A stretch of 64,000 nucleotides of DNA from an uncultured Actinomycetes bacterium. GTDB taxonomy: Bacteria > Actinomycetota > Actinomycetes > Mycobacteriales > Mycobacteriaceae. Below are positions 45,110 through 54,336 of this stretch, one piece after another. The position numbers were made by a program, and so were the translations under genes. The stretch spans positions 1 through 64,000 of the forward strand of contig CAISDL010000128.1 of assembly GCA_903884065.1 (NCBI GenBank), written 5' to 3'. The first letter of the stretch is position 1. The number at the start of each line of letters is the position of its first letter. The notes beneath the pieces were generated by a model that ran no database searches, was not told the DNA's origin, and saw only the letters and a list, made by a program, of their open reading frames with translations.

Positions 45110-45612
45110 TGCCGCGGTCGCCGATCAGTGTCGCACTCGTCGCGCTGATGCTGTCCGGCCTGCTCGCAACGGCCCCGGCGGTGTCCGCCCATACCGTTCT
45201 GACCACCACCGATCCGGTCGCCGATTCGACCGTCGACGCCGGTCCGAGCCAGGTCACCGCGACGTTCAACGAGGAACTGCAGCCCACCTTCGCCGCGATG
45301 ACCGTGGTGGGGCCGGACGGCAACCTGTGGTCCCAGGGCGACGCCACGGTCCAGGGCAAGACGGCCGGCGTCGGGCTCCGACCGTTGGGTCCGTCCGGTC
45401 AGTACACCGTCAACTATCGGGTCACCTCAGCCGACGGGCACGTGGTCTCGGGATCGTGGTCGTTCGGTGTCACGGTTCCCAGCACGGGCACGCCCGGCCC
45501 GCCTGTTCAGGAAGCCGGAAAGCGTGACCGGATTCCGTTGTGGCCATTGATCGTTGGCGCTGCGGTGCTGATCACCGGAGCAGCCGTGTGGGGGCTGCGC
45601 CGCCGGTCGTGA
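45109..45612 (+). CDS. CopC-domain exported copper-binding protein
   Basis: About 167 residues. Signal peptide ending at VSAH, so the mature chain begins with His, a CopC copper ligand (HTVLTTTDPVADS). A second His in YRVTSADGHVVSGSWSF completes the Cu(II) site. A C-terminal membrane span (LIVGAAVLITGAAVWGL) anchors it. It may handle copper outside the membrane. No CopD partner is fused or adjacent. Confidence 0.87.
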   Translation: MPRSPISVALVALMLSGLLATAPAVSAHTVLTTTDPVADSTVDAGPSQVTATFNEELQPTFAAMTVVGPDGNLWSQGDATVQGKTAGVGLRPLGPSGQYTVNYRVTSADGHVVSGSWSFGVTVPSTGTPGPPVQEAGKRDRIPLWPLIVGAAVLITGAAVWGLRRRS

Positions 45613-45712
45613 GACCGCCTGCTGGCATGATTGGCAGCCGAGCATCGTCACGGGGATGCCGGCAGGGATAACGTGCGCCGACTCGACGGCGCAGGACATC
45701 GAGGAGCAGCAG

Positions 45713-46093
45713 ATGGCAGATCCGCAGAACCGGCGGGACGGGGGCGCCGAGGCGGCCCCACCGGCCAAGAAGGCGGCTGCGAAGAAGGCCCCCGCCAAGA
45801 AGGCGCCGGCCAAGAAAGTCCCGGCCGCGAGAACCCCCGGGAAGCAGGCCCCCGCCAAGAAGGCTCCCGGGAAGAAGGCTCCCGCCAAGAAAGCCTCTCC
45901 CCCACAACCCGCACTGACGGCCGGCGCCGCGGCACCCGCGCTGAATCCGGCGCCGAAGCAGGCCGCACCGACCGCTGGACCGGCACGGTCACCGCAGGAC
46001 TCCTTCGGTCGCGGCCACACGATTCCGCTGTCGATGGGGCTGGCCGCGGCCGGCCTGGTTGCGCTCGCACTCAGCCGCTTCCGCCGGGGCTGA
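45713..46093 (+). CDS. hns: Membrane-anchored Lys/Ala-rich histone-like protein (Hns-like)
   Basis: 126 residues. Long AKK/PAKK repeat region ([19 protein letters not shown], then [12 protein letters not shown]) typical of histone H1-like DNA-binding tails, followed by a C-terminal membrane span ([20 protein letters not shown]). This is the layout of Rv3852 (Hns), next to rraA in M. tuberculosis. It may tether DNA to the membrane. ATG 45713 after GAGGAGCAG. Confidence 0.82.
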   Translation: MADPQNRRDGGAEAAPPAKKAAAKKAPAKKAPAKKVPAARTPGKQAPAKKAPGKKAPAKKASPPQPALTAGAAAPALNPAPKQAAPTAGPARSPQDSFGRGHTIPLSMGLAAAGLVALALSRFRRG

Positions 46094-46104
46094 CGGGAGC
46101 CGGG

Positions 46105-46587
46105 ATGCCTACCGTCTTTCGGCCCACCGCCGACCTCGTCGACGACATCGGCGCCGACGTCCGCAGTTGTGACCAGCAGTTCCGTCAGTTCGGCGGACGT
46201 AGCGAATTCGTGGGTCCGATCACCACCGTGCGTTGTTTCCAGGACAACGCGCTGCTGAAGTCGGTGCTGTCCGGGCCCGGCGACGGCGGTGTCCTGGTGG
46301 TCGACGGGGACGGATCGCTGCACACCGCACTGGTCGGCGACGTCATCGCCGAACTGGGGCGCTCCAACCGCTGGGCCGGACTGATCATCAATGGCGCCGT
46401 GCGGGATGCGGCCACTCTGCGGACACTCGACATCGGCATCAAAGCCCTGGGGACCAACCCGCGCAAGAGCACCAAGACCGGTTCGGGCGAACGTGACGTC
46501 GTGGTCAGTCTCGGCGGTGTCGACTTCCGCCCGGGTGATCTTGCCTACAGCGATGACGACGGCATCGTCGTGGTCGCGGCACACTGA
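46105..46587 (+). CDS. rraA: RraA-family protein (RNase E regulator/HMG aldolase fold)
   Basis: 160 residues with [40 protein letters not shown], and AVRDAATL. The family covers RNase E inhibitor RraA and HMG/CHA aldolases; in M. tuberculosis this gene (Rv3853) was formerly called menG. The genomic context with hns matches Rv3852-Rv3853. ATG 46105 with GGGAG. Which activity it has is not decidable here. Confidence 0.92.
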   Translation: MPTVFRPTADLVDDIGADVRSCDQQFRQFGGRSEFVGPITTVRCFQDNALLKSVLSGPGDGGVLVVDGDGSLHTALVGDVIAELGRSNRWAGLIINGAVRDAATLRTLDIGIKALGTNPRKSTKTGSGERDVVVSLGGVDFRPGDLAYSDDDGIVVVAAH

Positions 46588-46623
46588 GATCCGCGTTGGA
46601 CCACGGACAGCGCTGGGCCTAGG

Positions 46624-49326
46624 GTGAGCGGAATGTCGGACCAGTACCCGCCGACGCGGTCCACCGTGCGCCGGTTGGCGTTGTTCTGCCTGCTGGCAGG
46701 TGTCATCGTCGCCGGCCTGTTGTTCCCGATCGCGGGTGGCGTCGGAGTGGCCAGCAACCACGCCTCCGAACTCGTCGCCCAGGGGTCGGCCGACCTCGTC
46801 GAGGGCCAGATCCCGACGGTCTCGACGATGGTCGACTCTGCCGGTGCGCCGATCGCGTCTCTCTATGTCCAGCGGCGCTGGGATGTGCCCACCGACCGTA
46901 TCGCCGACACCATGAAGCTGGCGATCGTCTCCATCGAGGACAAGCGGTTCGCCGAGCACAACGGCGTCGACCTGCAGGGCACGCTGACCGGTCTGGCCGG
47001 CTTCCTCAAGGGCGGGTCCGACGCCCGTGGCGGCTCGACCATCGAGCAGCAGTACGTCAAGAACTACAACCTCCTGGTCAACGCGGACACCGAGGCGGAG
47101 CGGCAGGCGGCGGTGGAGACCACCCCGGCCCGCAAACTGCGGGAGATCCGCATGGCACTGGCTCTGGACAAGTCACTGACCAAGCCCGAGATCCTCACCC
47201 GCTACCTGAACCTGGTTCCGTTCGGCAACGGCGCCTACGGGGTGCAGGCCGCGGCCCGCACCTACTTCGGAATCGATGCGGCACAACTGAATTGGCAGCA
47301 ATCAGCGCTGCTGGCGGGGATGGTGCAGTCGACCACCGCGCTGAATCCGTACACCAACCCGCAGGGCGCCCTCGATCGGCGCAACCTGGTGCTGGACACC
47401 ATGATCGACAACCTGCCGAATCTGGCGGACGAACTGCGGGCGGCCCGCGATCAGCCGCTGGGCGTCCTGCCCCAACCGGCAGCGCTGCCCCAGGGTTGTA
47501 TCGCCGCCGGCGACCGGGCGTTCTTCTGCGACTACGTCCTGGAGTACCTGTCCAGGGCCGGCATCAGCAAGGAAGACGTCGCACGCAAGGGCTACCTGAT
47601 TAAGACCACGCTGGACCCGCAGGTTCAGACCAGCGTCAAGCAGGCGATCAATGCGGTGGCCAGCCCCACGCTGGACAGCGTGGCCAGCGTGATGAGCGTG
47701 ATCCGGCCCGGTAAGAACGCGCACAAGGTGCTCGCGATCGGTGACAACCGCGGTTACGGCCTCAAACTCGAGGACGGCCAAACCGTCCAACCGCAGCCGT
47801 ACTCCCTCGTCGGGGACGGGGCAGGCTCGGTCTTCAAGATTTTCACCAGCGCCGCGGCCCTCGACATGGGCATGGGTATCAACGCCATGCTCGACGTACC
47901 GCCGTTCTTCCAGGGCAGCCGCCTCGGCGACAGCAATACCCCGGGCTGCCCGCCGAAGACCTGGTGTGTGAAGAACGCCGCCGGCTACCGCAGCCCGCTG
48001 AGCATGACCGACGCCCTGGCGTTGTCACCCAACACCGCCTTCGCCAAGCTGATCCAGCAGGTCGGTGTGGGACGCACGGTGGACATGGCGGTCCGCCTGG
48101 GGCTGCGTTCGTACGCCGAGCCCGGAACTGCCCGGGCCTACGTCAAGGGCGACGAGAGCCTGGCCGACTACGTCAAGCGGGAGAACATCGGCTCATTCAC
48201 GTTGGGCCCCTTCGAGGTCAACGCGCTGGAACTGTCCAACGTGGCGGCCACCCTCGCCTCCGGCGGCGTGTGGTGCCCGCCGAGCCCCATCGAGAAGGTG
48301 ACCGACAGCAACGGCAACGAGGTTGTGATCCCGACCCCCAAGTGCGAACAGGTCGTACCCGAGGGTCTGGCCAACACACTGACCAACGCGCTGGCCAAGG
48401 ACACCACGATGGGCACCGGTGCGGCCGCCGCGGGTTCGGTGGGCTGGGGCCTGCCGATGGCCGGCAAGACCGGCACCACCGAGTCGCACCGCTCGTCGGC
48501 ATTCTTCGGATACACCAATCAGCTTGCCGCGGCCAGCTACATCTTCGACGACTCGCCCAAGCCTGGGGCACTGTGCGCGTTCCCGTTGCGGAAGTGCGGC
48601 GGCGCCGGAAACCTCTACGGCGGCACCTCGCCGGCCCAGACGTGGTTCCAGGCGATGAGTCCGCTGGCCGGCGCCTTTGGCCCGGTGACGCTGCCGCCGA
48701 CCGATCCCCGCTATGTCAACGGCGCGCCGCCCGTCGCCATCCCCGATGTCTCCGGCCTCAAGCTCGATGCCGCCAAGAAGCGCCTCAAGGACGCCGGGTT
48801 CCAGGTGGCTGAGCTACCCGCACCGATCAACAGCGCCGCTTCCAAAGACGCGGTCGTCGGCACCACACCGGCGGGGCAGGTCCAGCCGGGAGCGGTCATC
48901 ACCATCAACACCAGCACGGGATACCTCCCGCCGCCACCGCCACCCGTGTACCAGCCACCGGTCCAGCAGTACAACCCGACGTACAACAACAACAACACCA
49001 TCCCGACCTACGACGAGCCGGATTACAGCGAGCCGACGTACGACGAGCCGTTCAACCCGCCACCGCCACCACCGGCACCCGAAGCACCGCCGCCTCCGCC
49101 GCCGGGCGTGAACATCATCGAGATCCCGGGCCTGCCGCCGATCACCATTCCCATGGCACCTCCGCCGCCACCACCGGCACCGGAGGCACCACCACCGCCG
49201 CCGCCCCCGGCGCCGGAGTTCCTCCCGCCCCCGCCACCACCGGCACCGGAGTTCCTCCCGCCACCGCCACCACCGGCACCGGAGTTCATTCCGCCGGCAC
49301 CGCCGCCACCACCACCACCGCCGTAG
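46624..49326 (+). CDS. Class A penicillin-binding protein with PASTA and Pro-rich tail
   Basis: About 900 residues. A membrane span (LALFCLLAGVIVAGLLF), a glycosyltransferase GT51 domain (SIEDKRFAEHNGVD; GGSTIEQQYVKN; RKLREIRMALALDK; PFGNGAYGVQAAA), then a transpeptidase domain with SVFK, SPN (LSPNTAFAKL) and KTGTTES. A PASTA-like segment follows (about 700-760, VAIPDVSGLKLDAAKKRLKD) and a long Pro-rich tail. It polymerises and cross-links peptidoglycan. GTG 46624 or ATG 46633. Position after rraA is not that of ponA1 or ponA2, so no symbol is given. Confidence 0.92.
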   Translation: MSGMSDQYPPTRSTVRRLALFCLLAGVIVAGLLFPIAGGVGVASNHASELVAQGSADLVEGQIPTVSTMVDSAGAPIASLYVQRRWDVPTDRIADTMKLAIVSIEDKRFAEHNGVDLQGTLTGLAGFLKGGSDARGGSTIEQQYVKNYNLLVNADTEAERQAAVETTPARKLREIRMALALDKSLTKPEILTRYLNLVPFGNGAYGVQAAARTYFGIDAAQLNWQQSALLAGMVQSTTALNPYTNPQGALDRRNLVLDTMIDNLPNLADELRAARDQPLGVLPQPAALPQGCIAAGDRAFFCDYVLEYLSRAGISKEDVARKGYLIKTTLDPQVQTSVKQAINAVASPTLDSVASVMSVIRPGKNAHKVLAIGDNRGYGLKLEDGQTVQPQPYSLVGDGAGSVFKIFTSAAALDMGMGINAMLDVPPFFQGSRLGDSNTPGCPPKTWCVKNAAGYRSPLSMTDALALSPNTAFAKLIQQVGVGRTVDMAVRLGLRSYAEPGTARAYVKGDESLADYVKRENIGSFTLGPFEVNALELSNVAATLASGGVWCPPSPIEKVTDSNGNEVVIPTPKCEQVVPEGLANTLTNALAKDTTMGTGAAAAGSVGWGLPMAGKTGTTESHRSSAFFGYTNQLAAASYIFDDSPKPGALCAFPLRKCGGAGNLYGGTSPAQTWFQAMSPLAGAFGPVTLPPTDPRYVNGAPPVAIPDVSGLKLDAAKKRLKDAGFQVAELPAPINSAASKDAVVGTTPAGQVQPGAVITINTSTGYLPPPPPPVYQPPVQQYNPTYNNNNTIPTYDEPDYSEPTYDEPFNPPPPPPAPEAPPPPPPGVNIIEIPGLPPITIPMAPPPPPPAPEAPPPPPPPAPEFLPPPPPPAPEFLPPPPPPAPEFIPPAPPPPPPPP
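49210..49308 (+). repeat. 33-bp tandem repeat in PBP tail
   Basis: Three 33-base units (49210, 49243, 49276) encode APEFLPPPPPP, the last with Ile and PPAP. They form part of a longer Pro-rich tail of the PBP. Confidence 0.75.
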
Positions 49327-49356
49327 CCGTCGGGCCCTCCGGGCGGGTTGTGCTCC

Positions 49357-50355
49357 CTAGTGCCAGGCCAGCAGACGTTCGGCTGGCCATGCGTTGATCA
49401 CCCGGTCGGCCGGGACGGCGGCTCCCAGGGCGCGCTGGGCGCCGTGGCCCAGGTAATCCAGCTGGCCCGGTGCATGCGCATCGGTGTTGATCGCGAACAC
49501 ACACCCCATCTGCTCGGCGAGGCGCAGCAGCCGGGTGGGCGGATCCCGCCGCTCGGGCCTGGAGTTGATCTCGACCGCGGTGCGGTGGTCCCGACATGCG
49601 CCGAACACCGCCTCGGCGTCGAATGCGGATTCACGACGCGTGCCGCGGCTACCGGCCACCAACCGGCCGGTGCAGTGCCCCAGAACAGTGACACGTCCGT
49701 CCGACACCGCCCGGACCATCCGCCGGGTCATCGCGGCGGTGTCCATCGCCAACTTCGAGTGCACGCTGGCCACGACGATGTCCAGCCTTTCGAGGAGGCC
49801 GGGCCGCTGGTCGAGACTGCCGTCCTCGAGGATGTCCACCTCAATGCCGGTGAGGATCCGCAGCGGCGCGAACCGTTCGCGCAATTCGTCGATCACGTCC
49901 AGCTGCCGGCGGAGCCGTTCGGCCGACAGGCCGTTGGCGATCGTCAGCCGCGGAGAGTGGTCGGTGAGGGCGAGGTAGTCGTGTCCGAGAGCGGCTGCCG
50001 TGGCCGCCATCTCCTCGATGGTCGCCGAGCCGTCCGACCAGTTCGAGTGGCAGTGCAGGTCGCCGCGTAGTGCCTCCCGGATCGCACCACCGCCGAAATC
50101 CTTTGCTGTACCACGCAACTCGACGAGCGCATCGGGCTCTTGACCTGCCCACGCCTGGGCGATCACGCCTGCCGTCTTCGGCCCGATGCCGGGCAATGAG
50201 CGCCAGTTCTCCGCGCGGCCCAGGCGATCCCGGGTCTCCTCGTCGAGGGCGGCGACGATGTCGGCGGCCCTGCGATAGGCCATCACCCGGCGCACGTCGT
50301 CGCCGGCGCGATCCTTGTAGAAGGCGATCTGGCGCAGGGCCACCACCGGATCCAT
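49357..50355 (-). CDS. PHP-domain protein with helix-hairpin-helix (Rv3856c-like)
   Basis: About 332 residues. A helix-hairpin-helix (LPGIGPKTAGVIAQA, about 50-65) and a PHP phosphoesterase domain with metal motifs GDLHCHSNWSDG, LALTDHS, GIEVDIL, VVASVHSKL, GHCTG and NTDAHAPGQL. This is the PolX-type PHP/HhH core without the polymerase domain, possibly a DNA 3'-end or phosphoester hydrolase. ATG 50355 is the nearest start; a 15-bp tandem repeat at 50349-50408 gives further in-frame ATGs at 50385 and 50400. Confidence 0.88.
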   Translation of the reverse strand: MDPVVALRQIAFYKDRAGDDVRRVMAYRRAADIVAALDEETRDRLGRAENWRSLPGIGPKTAGVIAQAWAGQEPDALVELRGTAKDFGGGAIREALRGDLHCHSNWSDGSATIEEMAATAAALGHDYLALTDHSPRLTIANGLSAERLRRQLDVIDELRERFAPLRILTGIEVDILEDGSLDQRPGLLERLDIVVASVHSKLAMDTAAMTRRMVRAVSDGRVTVLGHCTGRLVAGSRGTRRESAFDAEAVFGACRDHRTAVEINSRPERRDPPTRLLRLAEQMGCVFAINTDAHAPGQLDYLGHGAQRALGAAVPADRVINAWPAERLLAWH

Positions 50356-50408
50356 GCTCCCAGGGTCCGTGCTCCCAGGGTCCATGATCCCAGGGTCCAT
50401 GCTCCCAG
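50349..50408. repeat. 15-bp tandem repeat across the PHP gene start
   Basis: Four head-to-tail 15-base units at 50349, 50364, 50379 and 50394. Read on the minus strand each is CTGGGAGCATGGACC-like and in frame with the PHP gene (MDPGS or similar). Three of four carry an ATG; one has ACG. The start codon is therefore inside the repeat, and copy-number change would alter the N-terminus or initiation. Confidence 0.85.
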
Positions 50409-50426
50409 TGTGCCCGCCCGGCGGAT

Positions 50427-51560
50427 CTAGTCCTGATGGCCCAGCGGCTGGTTCGTCCGCACTCCCCGGTAGATGCCGCGGCGGACGATCCACGGCATCA
50501 GGATCCGGCGCACCGGCCATGCCGGTATCCGGAATGGGCGCCCCCCGGGAGCGAACACCTCCACACCGTCGGACTGGACGCCGATCACCGAACCCCACCG
50601 GCTGCGCGGCGGTCGGTAGGACCGCAGCGGCCGACCGGCCGGTTCCGCGAGGATGTTGTGCGCCACGATGCCGTCGGCGCGGTTGCGCGCCGAAGACCGA
50701 AGCGGGTCGGTCGCGGCGACGTCGCCGATGGCGAACACCCCGCGATAGCCGGGGACGCGGAGTTCGCGGGTGACGACCACGAAGCCGTGCTGATCGAGCA
50801 GATCCGCGGGCAGCCATTCGGTGTTCGGCCGCACCAGCCCGATCGCCCACAGCACCGCATCGGCCCGCGCGGGTGGCTGACCGCTGCTCCACCGGACCTC
50901 CCCGTCGGTGATCGCGTCACACCCGAAACCCTCGGGCACCTGCGCGCGGTGGTGCGGATGCAGCGTGACCCCGAGCCGAATCAGCCTGCGCTGCAGGTGT
51001 TCCCAGGTGCGCGGGTGGTGGTCGCGCAGCGGACGGTCATGCGGGAAGTAAAGATCGACCGTCGTCCCCGGCCAGCGCGCGGCGAGGTTGGCCGCCGCGC
51101 TCACCGCCGCCGCGCCGCCACCGATCACCATGATCGACCGCGCCGCGGCGAGCCGTTCGTGGGCGGCGACGACGTCCGCACGGATCTCGGCCGGGGACTG
51201 CATCTCGGCGCGACGCCAGAAGCCGTTGCGGACGCCGGTCGAAATCACCAGGGAGTCATAGGGTTCGGCGACTTCGCTGCCGTCGGGTCGACGGGCGTAG
51301 ACCACCCGTCCGGTGAGATCAACTCCGGTCAGTGTCGCCTGTACGGTCCGGACCCGGTCCAATGCTCGGTAGCGGTCGAACGGCACCAGGTAGTCGCGGG
51401 CCCACTCCTGGGGGCGGGCCAGTCGCACGCCGAGTTCCTGGCCGCTGACCAGGGCCGGCTGGGCTGAGATGCCGACGACGTCGTTGGAGCGGGCCAGTCG
51501 CATCGCGGTCAGCAGCCCGCTGTCGCCCAGACCGGCGATCACCACCCGCCGCCGGGTCAA
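50427..51560 (-). CDS. FAD/NAD(P)-dependent oxidoreductase, NDH-2/AIF-like
   Basis: About 377 residues. GxGxxG in RRVVIAGLGDSGLLTAMRLA, a second nucleotide loop MVIGGGAAAVSAAANLA, and the FAD/active segment GYRGVFAIGDVAATDPLRSS. Fits the NADH dehydrogenase-like/AIF family; the electron acceptor is unknown. TTG 51560 overlaps the DUF1295 stop (TTGA). Context: downstream of a steroid-reductase-like protein, so it may supply reducing power to it. Confidence 0.84.
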   Translation of the reverse strand: MTRRRVVIAGLGDSGLLTAMRLARSNDVVGISAQPALVSGQELGVRLARPQEWARDYLVPFDRYRALDRVRTVQATLTGVDLTGRVVYARRPDGSEVAEPYDSLVISTGVRNGFWRRAEMQSPAEIRADVVAAHERLAAARSIMVIGGGAAAVSAAANLAARWPGTTVDLYFPHDRPLRDHHPRTWEHLQRRLIRLGVTLHPHHRAQVPEGFGCDAITDGEVRWSSGQPPARADAVLWAIGLVRPNTEWLPADLLDQHGFVVVTRELRVPGYRGVFAIGDVAATDPLRSSARNRADGIVAHNILAEPAGRPLRSYRPPRSRWGSVIGVQSDGVEVFAPGGRPFRIPAWPVRRILMPWIVRRGIYRGVRTNQPLGHQD

Positions 51561-52459
51561 CGGGCAGCCCTGCGAGGTGGCCGCGGCACCAACCGCGGCA
51601 CCCGGTCGATCACCGACTGATACTGCGGCCGCCGCTCCAGACTGCGCTTCTCCATCAACGGGATGCTGGCGCCGAGGAACATCGCCACCATCACCACGAC
51701 GCCGATGCACAGCCACCATGCGTCCCGCGGGGAAGCGGAGATGCCGAACAGGGCAAGGGAGAACCAGAAGCTGACTTCACCGAAGTAGTTGGGGTGACGC
51801 GACCAGGCCCAAAGGCCCCGGTCCATCACGGTGGCGGTCTCCGAGCCGGCCTTGCGAGCGGCGACGAACCGGTGCATCTGGATGTCGGCGGCTAGTTCCA
51901 GGGTCACCGCGGCGATCCCGACAGCGAAGGCCAGCCAGGCCAGCCACACCAGCCCATCGCCGGGACGGGTGGCGGCGACGTACGCCGGCAGCAGCCCGAC
52001 GAATACCTGCAGCGTCGGGAAGATGTGGATACCGAACAGGTCGGCCAGGAAGGCGAAGCGGCCGGCGCCGTCCCTGAGCAAGGGATAGCGCCAGTCCTCG
52101 TGGTGCAGGCCGGGGAATCCGTACACCCAGTTACCGGTGAGCCGAATCGCCCAGTAGCCCATCACCGCCGCCATCAGCCAGCAGCGCAGCGCCCCGGGGC
52201 CGGTGGTTCCGATGGGCCCCTGCCACCACCAGTACGCCAGCAGCAGAGGCGGGATCACGCTCCAGTAGGCGTCGTAGAAGCTCGAGTTGCGGTAGGCCCG
52301 GCTGAACGCGAACACCACCAGCGTGGCCAGCACGTCCGCCACCAGGGTGTCCAGCCAGAGCCGGCCGGTCCGGGGGCCCCAGGCCAACCAGGCCGCGGCC
52401 ACCGCGATCGCCACGACATAGGCGAGTGTCACCAAAGCCAGTGAACGGCTTTTGCTCAT
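51557..52459 (-). CDS. DUF1295/steroid 5-alpha-reductase-like membrane enzyme
   Basis: About 300 residues, about seven membrane spans. The C-terminal motif RGLWAWSRHPNYFGEVSFWF is the NADPH-binding signature of DUF1295/steroid 5-alpha reductases. The upstream TGNWVYGFPGLHHEDWRY is also family-typical. Substrate may be a sterol, polyprenol or fatty chain. ATG 52459 overlaps the collapsed lipoprotein gene (ATGA). Next gene is an FAD oxidoreductase, possibly a redox partner. Confidence 0.85.
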   Translation of the reverse strand: MSKSRSLALVTLAYVVAIAVAAAWLAWGPRTGRLWLDTLVADVLATLVVFAFSRAYRNSSFYDAYWSVIPPLLLAYWWWQGPIGTTGPGALRCWLMAAVMGYWAIRLTGNWVYGFPGLHHEDWRYPLLRDGAGRFAFLADLFGIHIFPTLQVFVGLLPAYVAATRPGDGLVWLAWLAFAVGIAAVTLELAADIQMHRFVAARKAGSETATVMDRGLWAWSRHPNYFGEVSFWFSLALFGISASPRDAWWLCIGVVVMVAMFLGASIPLMEKRSLERRPQYQSVIDRVPRLVPRPPRRAAR

Positions 52460-53052
52460 CGGGGCCTCCTCGACGGACGCGACGCCAGGGCCAGCATCCG
52501 CGAACCGGACAGCTCACGACCGTCGGGAGCACGGTAGGGCGCGGTGTCGAGTCGGTCGATGTTCCCGTGGATCGTCTGGACAGCGTTCTGCGCGGGTCCG
52601 CGCAAGGGGCAGTCGCTGCGGCGCAGGCAGTCTTCGGCGAAGGCCGTCACACTGGCTTGCATCCCGTTGGCCTGCCCGTGCCTGACGGCGCGATAGTCCA
52701 GTTCGGGAGCCATCACCGAATCCAGTGCGACACGGTCGGTCCGTTCGGGGAACATCTGCGCGTAGAGCGCGCCGATGAAAGTCCCGTAGGAGTAGCCCAG
52801 GTAGCTGGTCTTGTCGAAACCCATGGCCGCACGGATCGCGTCCATGTCACGAACCACGTTCTCGGTGCCGAGATGGCTCAGCGCCGAGCCGAATTGGCGC
52901 TCGCAGGGCGCGTCGTCCGACGGGCACGGCCCCCAACCGCTGAGTTGGTGCGCTTGCGCGGACTGTTCGTCCCGCGGCGGTGTCGAACACCCGGCCACAA
53001 GTACGGTCGCTGTCAGAAGGCAGCCCATCGAGCGGGCCGAAACAGCGAACAT
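52456..53052 (-). pseudogene. Collapsed Hip1/tripeptidyl aminopeptidase-like lipoprotein
   Basis: 198 codons, whereas the family is about 500 residues. The signal with lipobox LVAGC (Cys22) and start GWGPCPSDDAPC are intact, then the frame joins straight to ERQFGSALSHLGTENVVRDM, skipping about 110 residues. The nucleophile elbow GYSYGTFIG (Ser88) remains, but the chain ends near residue 198 in ASRPSRRPR, so the C-terminal Asp/His half is lost. The stop overlaps the DUF1295 ATG. Probably a decayed gene; a short exported protein may still be made. Confidence 0.68.
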
Positions 53053-53127
53053 GCCCCTATCTCTAGCATGCGAACGTCGCAGCGGGGGGCGAGTGGGCCG
53101 ACGGGCCCGACGTTCTATCGTGACCGG

Positions 53128-54336
53128 ATGAGCGATGTCGTTCCCCGCGGGGGTTTGGCCGACCGGGTTGCCGATCTGGCCCATCGGGTTATCGCCGAAC
53201 ACGATCCCAAGCAGGTTCCGGTCACCGAGTTCCTCGGCGCCTGCTACGACGCCGGGTTGTCCTGGGTGCACTTCCCCGAGGGCCTCGGCGGTCTCGGGGT
53301 GTCCCGCGGACTGCAGGCCGTCGCCGACACGATCCTGCAGGGCGCCGGCGGCCCGGTGCCCCTGGGCCTCAACCCGATGGGTTACGGGATGGCCGCACCC
53401 ACGGTGCGTGAGCATGCGCAGAGCGAGGACGTCAAGAAATCCTTCCTGCGGCCGCTGGCCACCACCGAGGACATCTGGTGCCAGCTGTTCTCCGAGCCCG
53501 GTGCGGGTTCGGACCTGGCGGGGCTGGCCACCTCCGCGGTGCCCGACGGCGACGAGTGGGTGATCAACGGGCAGAAGGTGTGGACCAGCCTCGCGCACAA
53601 GGCACGCTGGGGTCTGCTGCTGGCCCGCACCGATCCCGACGCCCCCAAGCACAAAGGGCTGACCTACTTCATTCTGGACATGCACGCCACCGGCGTCGAG
53701 TGCCGGCCGCTGCGCCAGATGACCGGCCAAGCCGAGTTCAACGAGGTCTACATCACCGAAGCCCGCATTCCTGACGTCCATCGACTCGGGTCCGTCGGCG
53801 ACGGCTGGCGGGTGGCCATGACGACGCTGATGAACGAGCGCAGCGCGCTGGGCGCCAGTGGCAGCCGCCGCGGGGCCGGCCCGATCTCCGACGCCGTCGG
53901 ACTGTGGGCCTCGCGCCCGGACCTGCACACCCCGGTGCTGCGGGACCGGCTGGTGCAGCTGTGGCTGCGGGCTGAGGCCCAGCGACTGACCTCCGAGCGG
54001 TCCCGCGCCTCGGCGACGGCCGGCGGCCCGGGGCCGGAAGGCTCGATCGGAAAGATGGTCGGGGCCGAGCTGAACCAGCAGATCTACCAGTTCTGCATGG
54101 ATCTGCTTGGGACCGAAGGGATTCTGTACCACAGCTACGCGATGTGGGGCGCCAACGCCGGCACCGGCGACTGGCGCGGGCCGATCCAGCAGCGGTATCT
54201 GCGCAGCCGGGCCAACACCATCGAGGGCGGCACCTCGGAGGTCATGCGCAACATCCTCGGCGAGCGGGTACTGGGCCTGCCCGGCGACCTGCGGGCCGAC
54301 GCCGGAATGCCCTGGAAGGAGGTTCCCCGTGGCTGA
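53128..54336 (+). CDS. Acyl-CoA dehydrogenase, first subunit of a pair
   Basis: About 402 residues. FAD-binding loop QLFSEPGAGSDLAG, NGQKVWTS, and C-terminal RSRANTIEGGTSEVMRNIL. ATG 53128. Overlaps the next ACAD gene by 8 bases, so the two are made together. Mycobacterial paired ACADs often form alpha2-beta2 enzymes with one FAD per pair, used in sterol or long-chain degradation; that is likely here. Substrate not evident. Confidence 0.88.
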   Translation: MSDVVPRGGLADRVADLAHRVIAEHDPKQVPVTEFLGACYDAGLSWVHFPEGLGGLGVSRGLQAVADTILQGAGGPVPLGLNPMGYGMAAPTVREHAQSEDVKKSFLRPLATTEDIWCQLFSEPGAGSDLAGLATSAVPDGDEWVINGQKVWTSLAHKARWGLLLARTDPDAPKHKGLTYFILDMHATGVECRPLRQMTGQAEFNEVYITEARIPDVHRLGSVGDGWRVAMTTLMNERSALGASGSRRGAGPISDAVGLWASRPDLHTPVLRDRLVQLWLRAEAQRLTSERSRASATAGGPGPEGSIGKMVGAELNQQIYQFCMDLLGTEGILYHSYAMWGANAGTGDWRGPIQQRYLRSRANTIEGGTSEVMRNILGERVLGLPGDLRADAGMPWKEVPRG

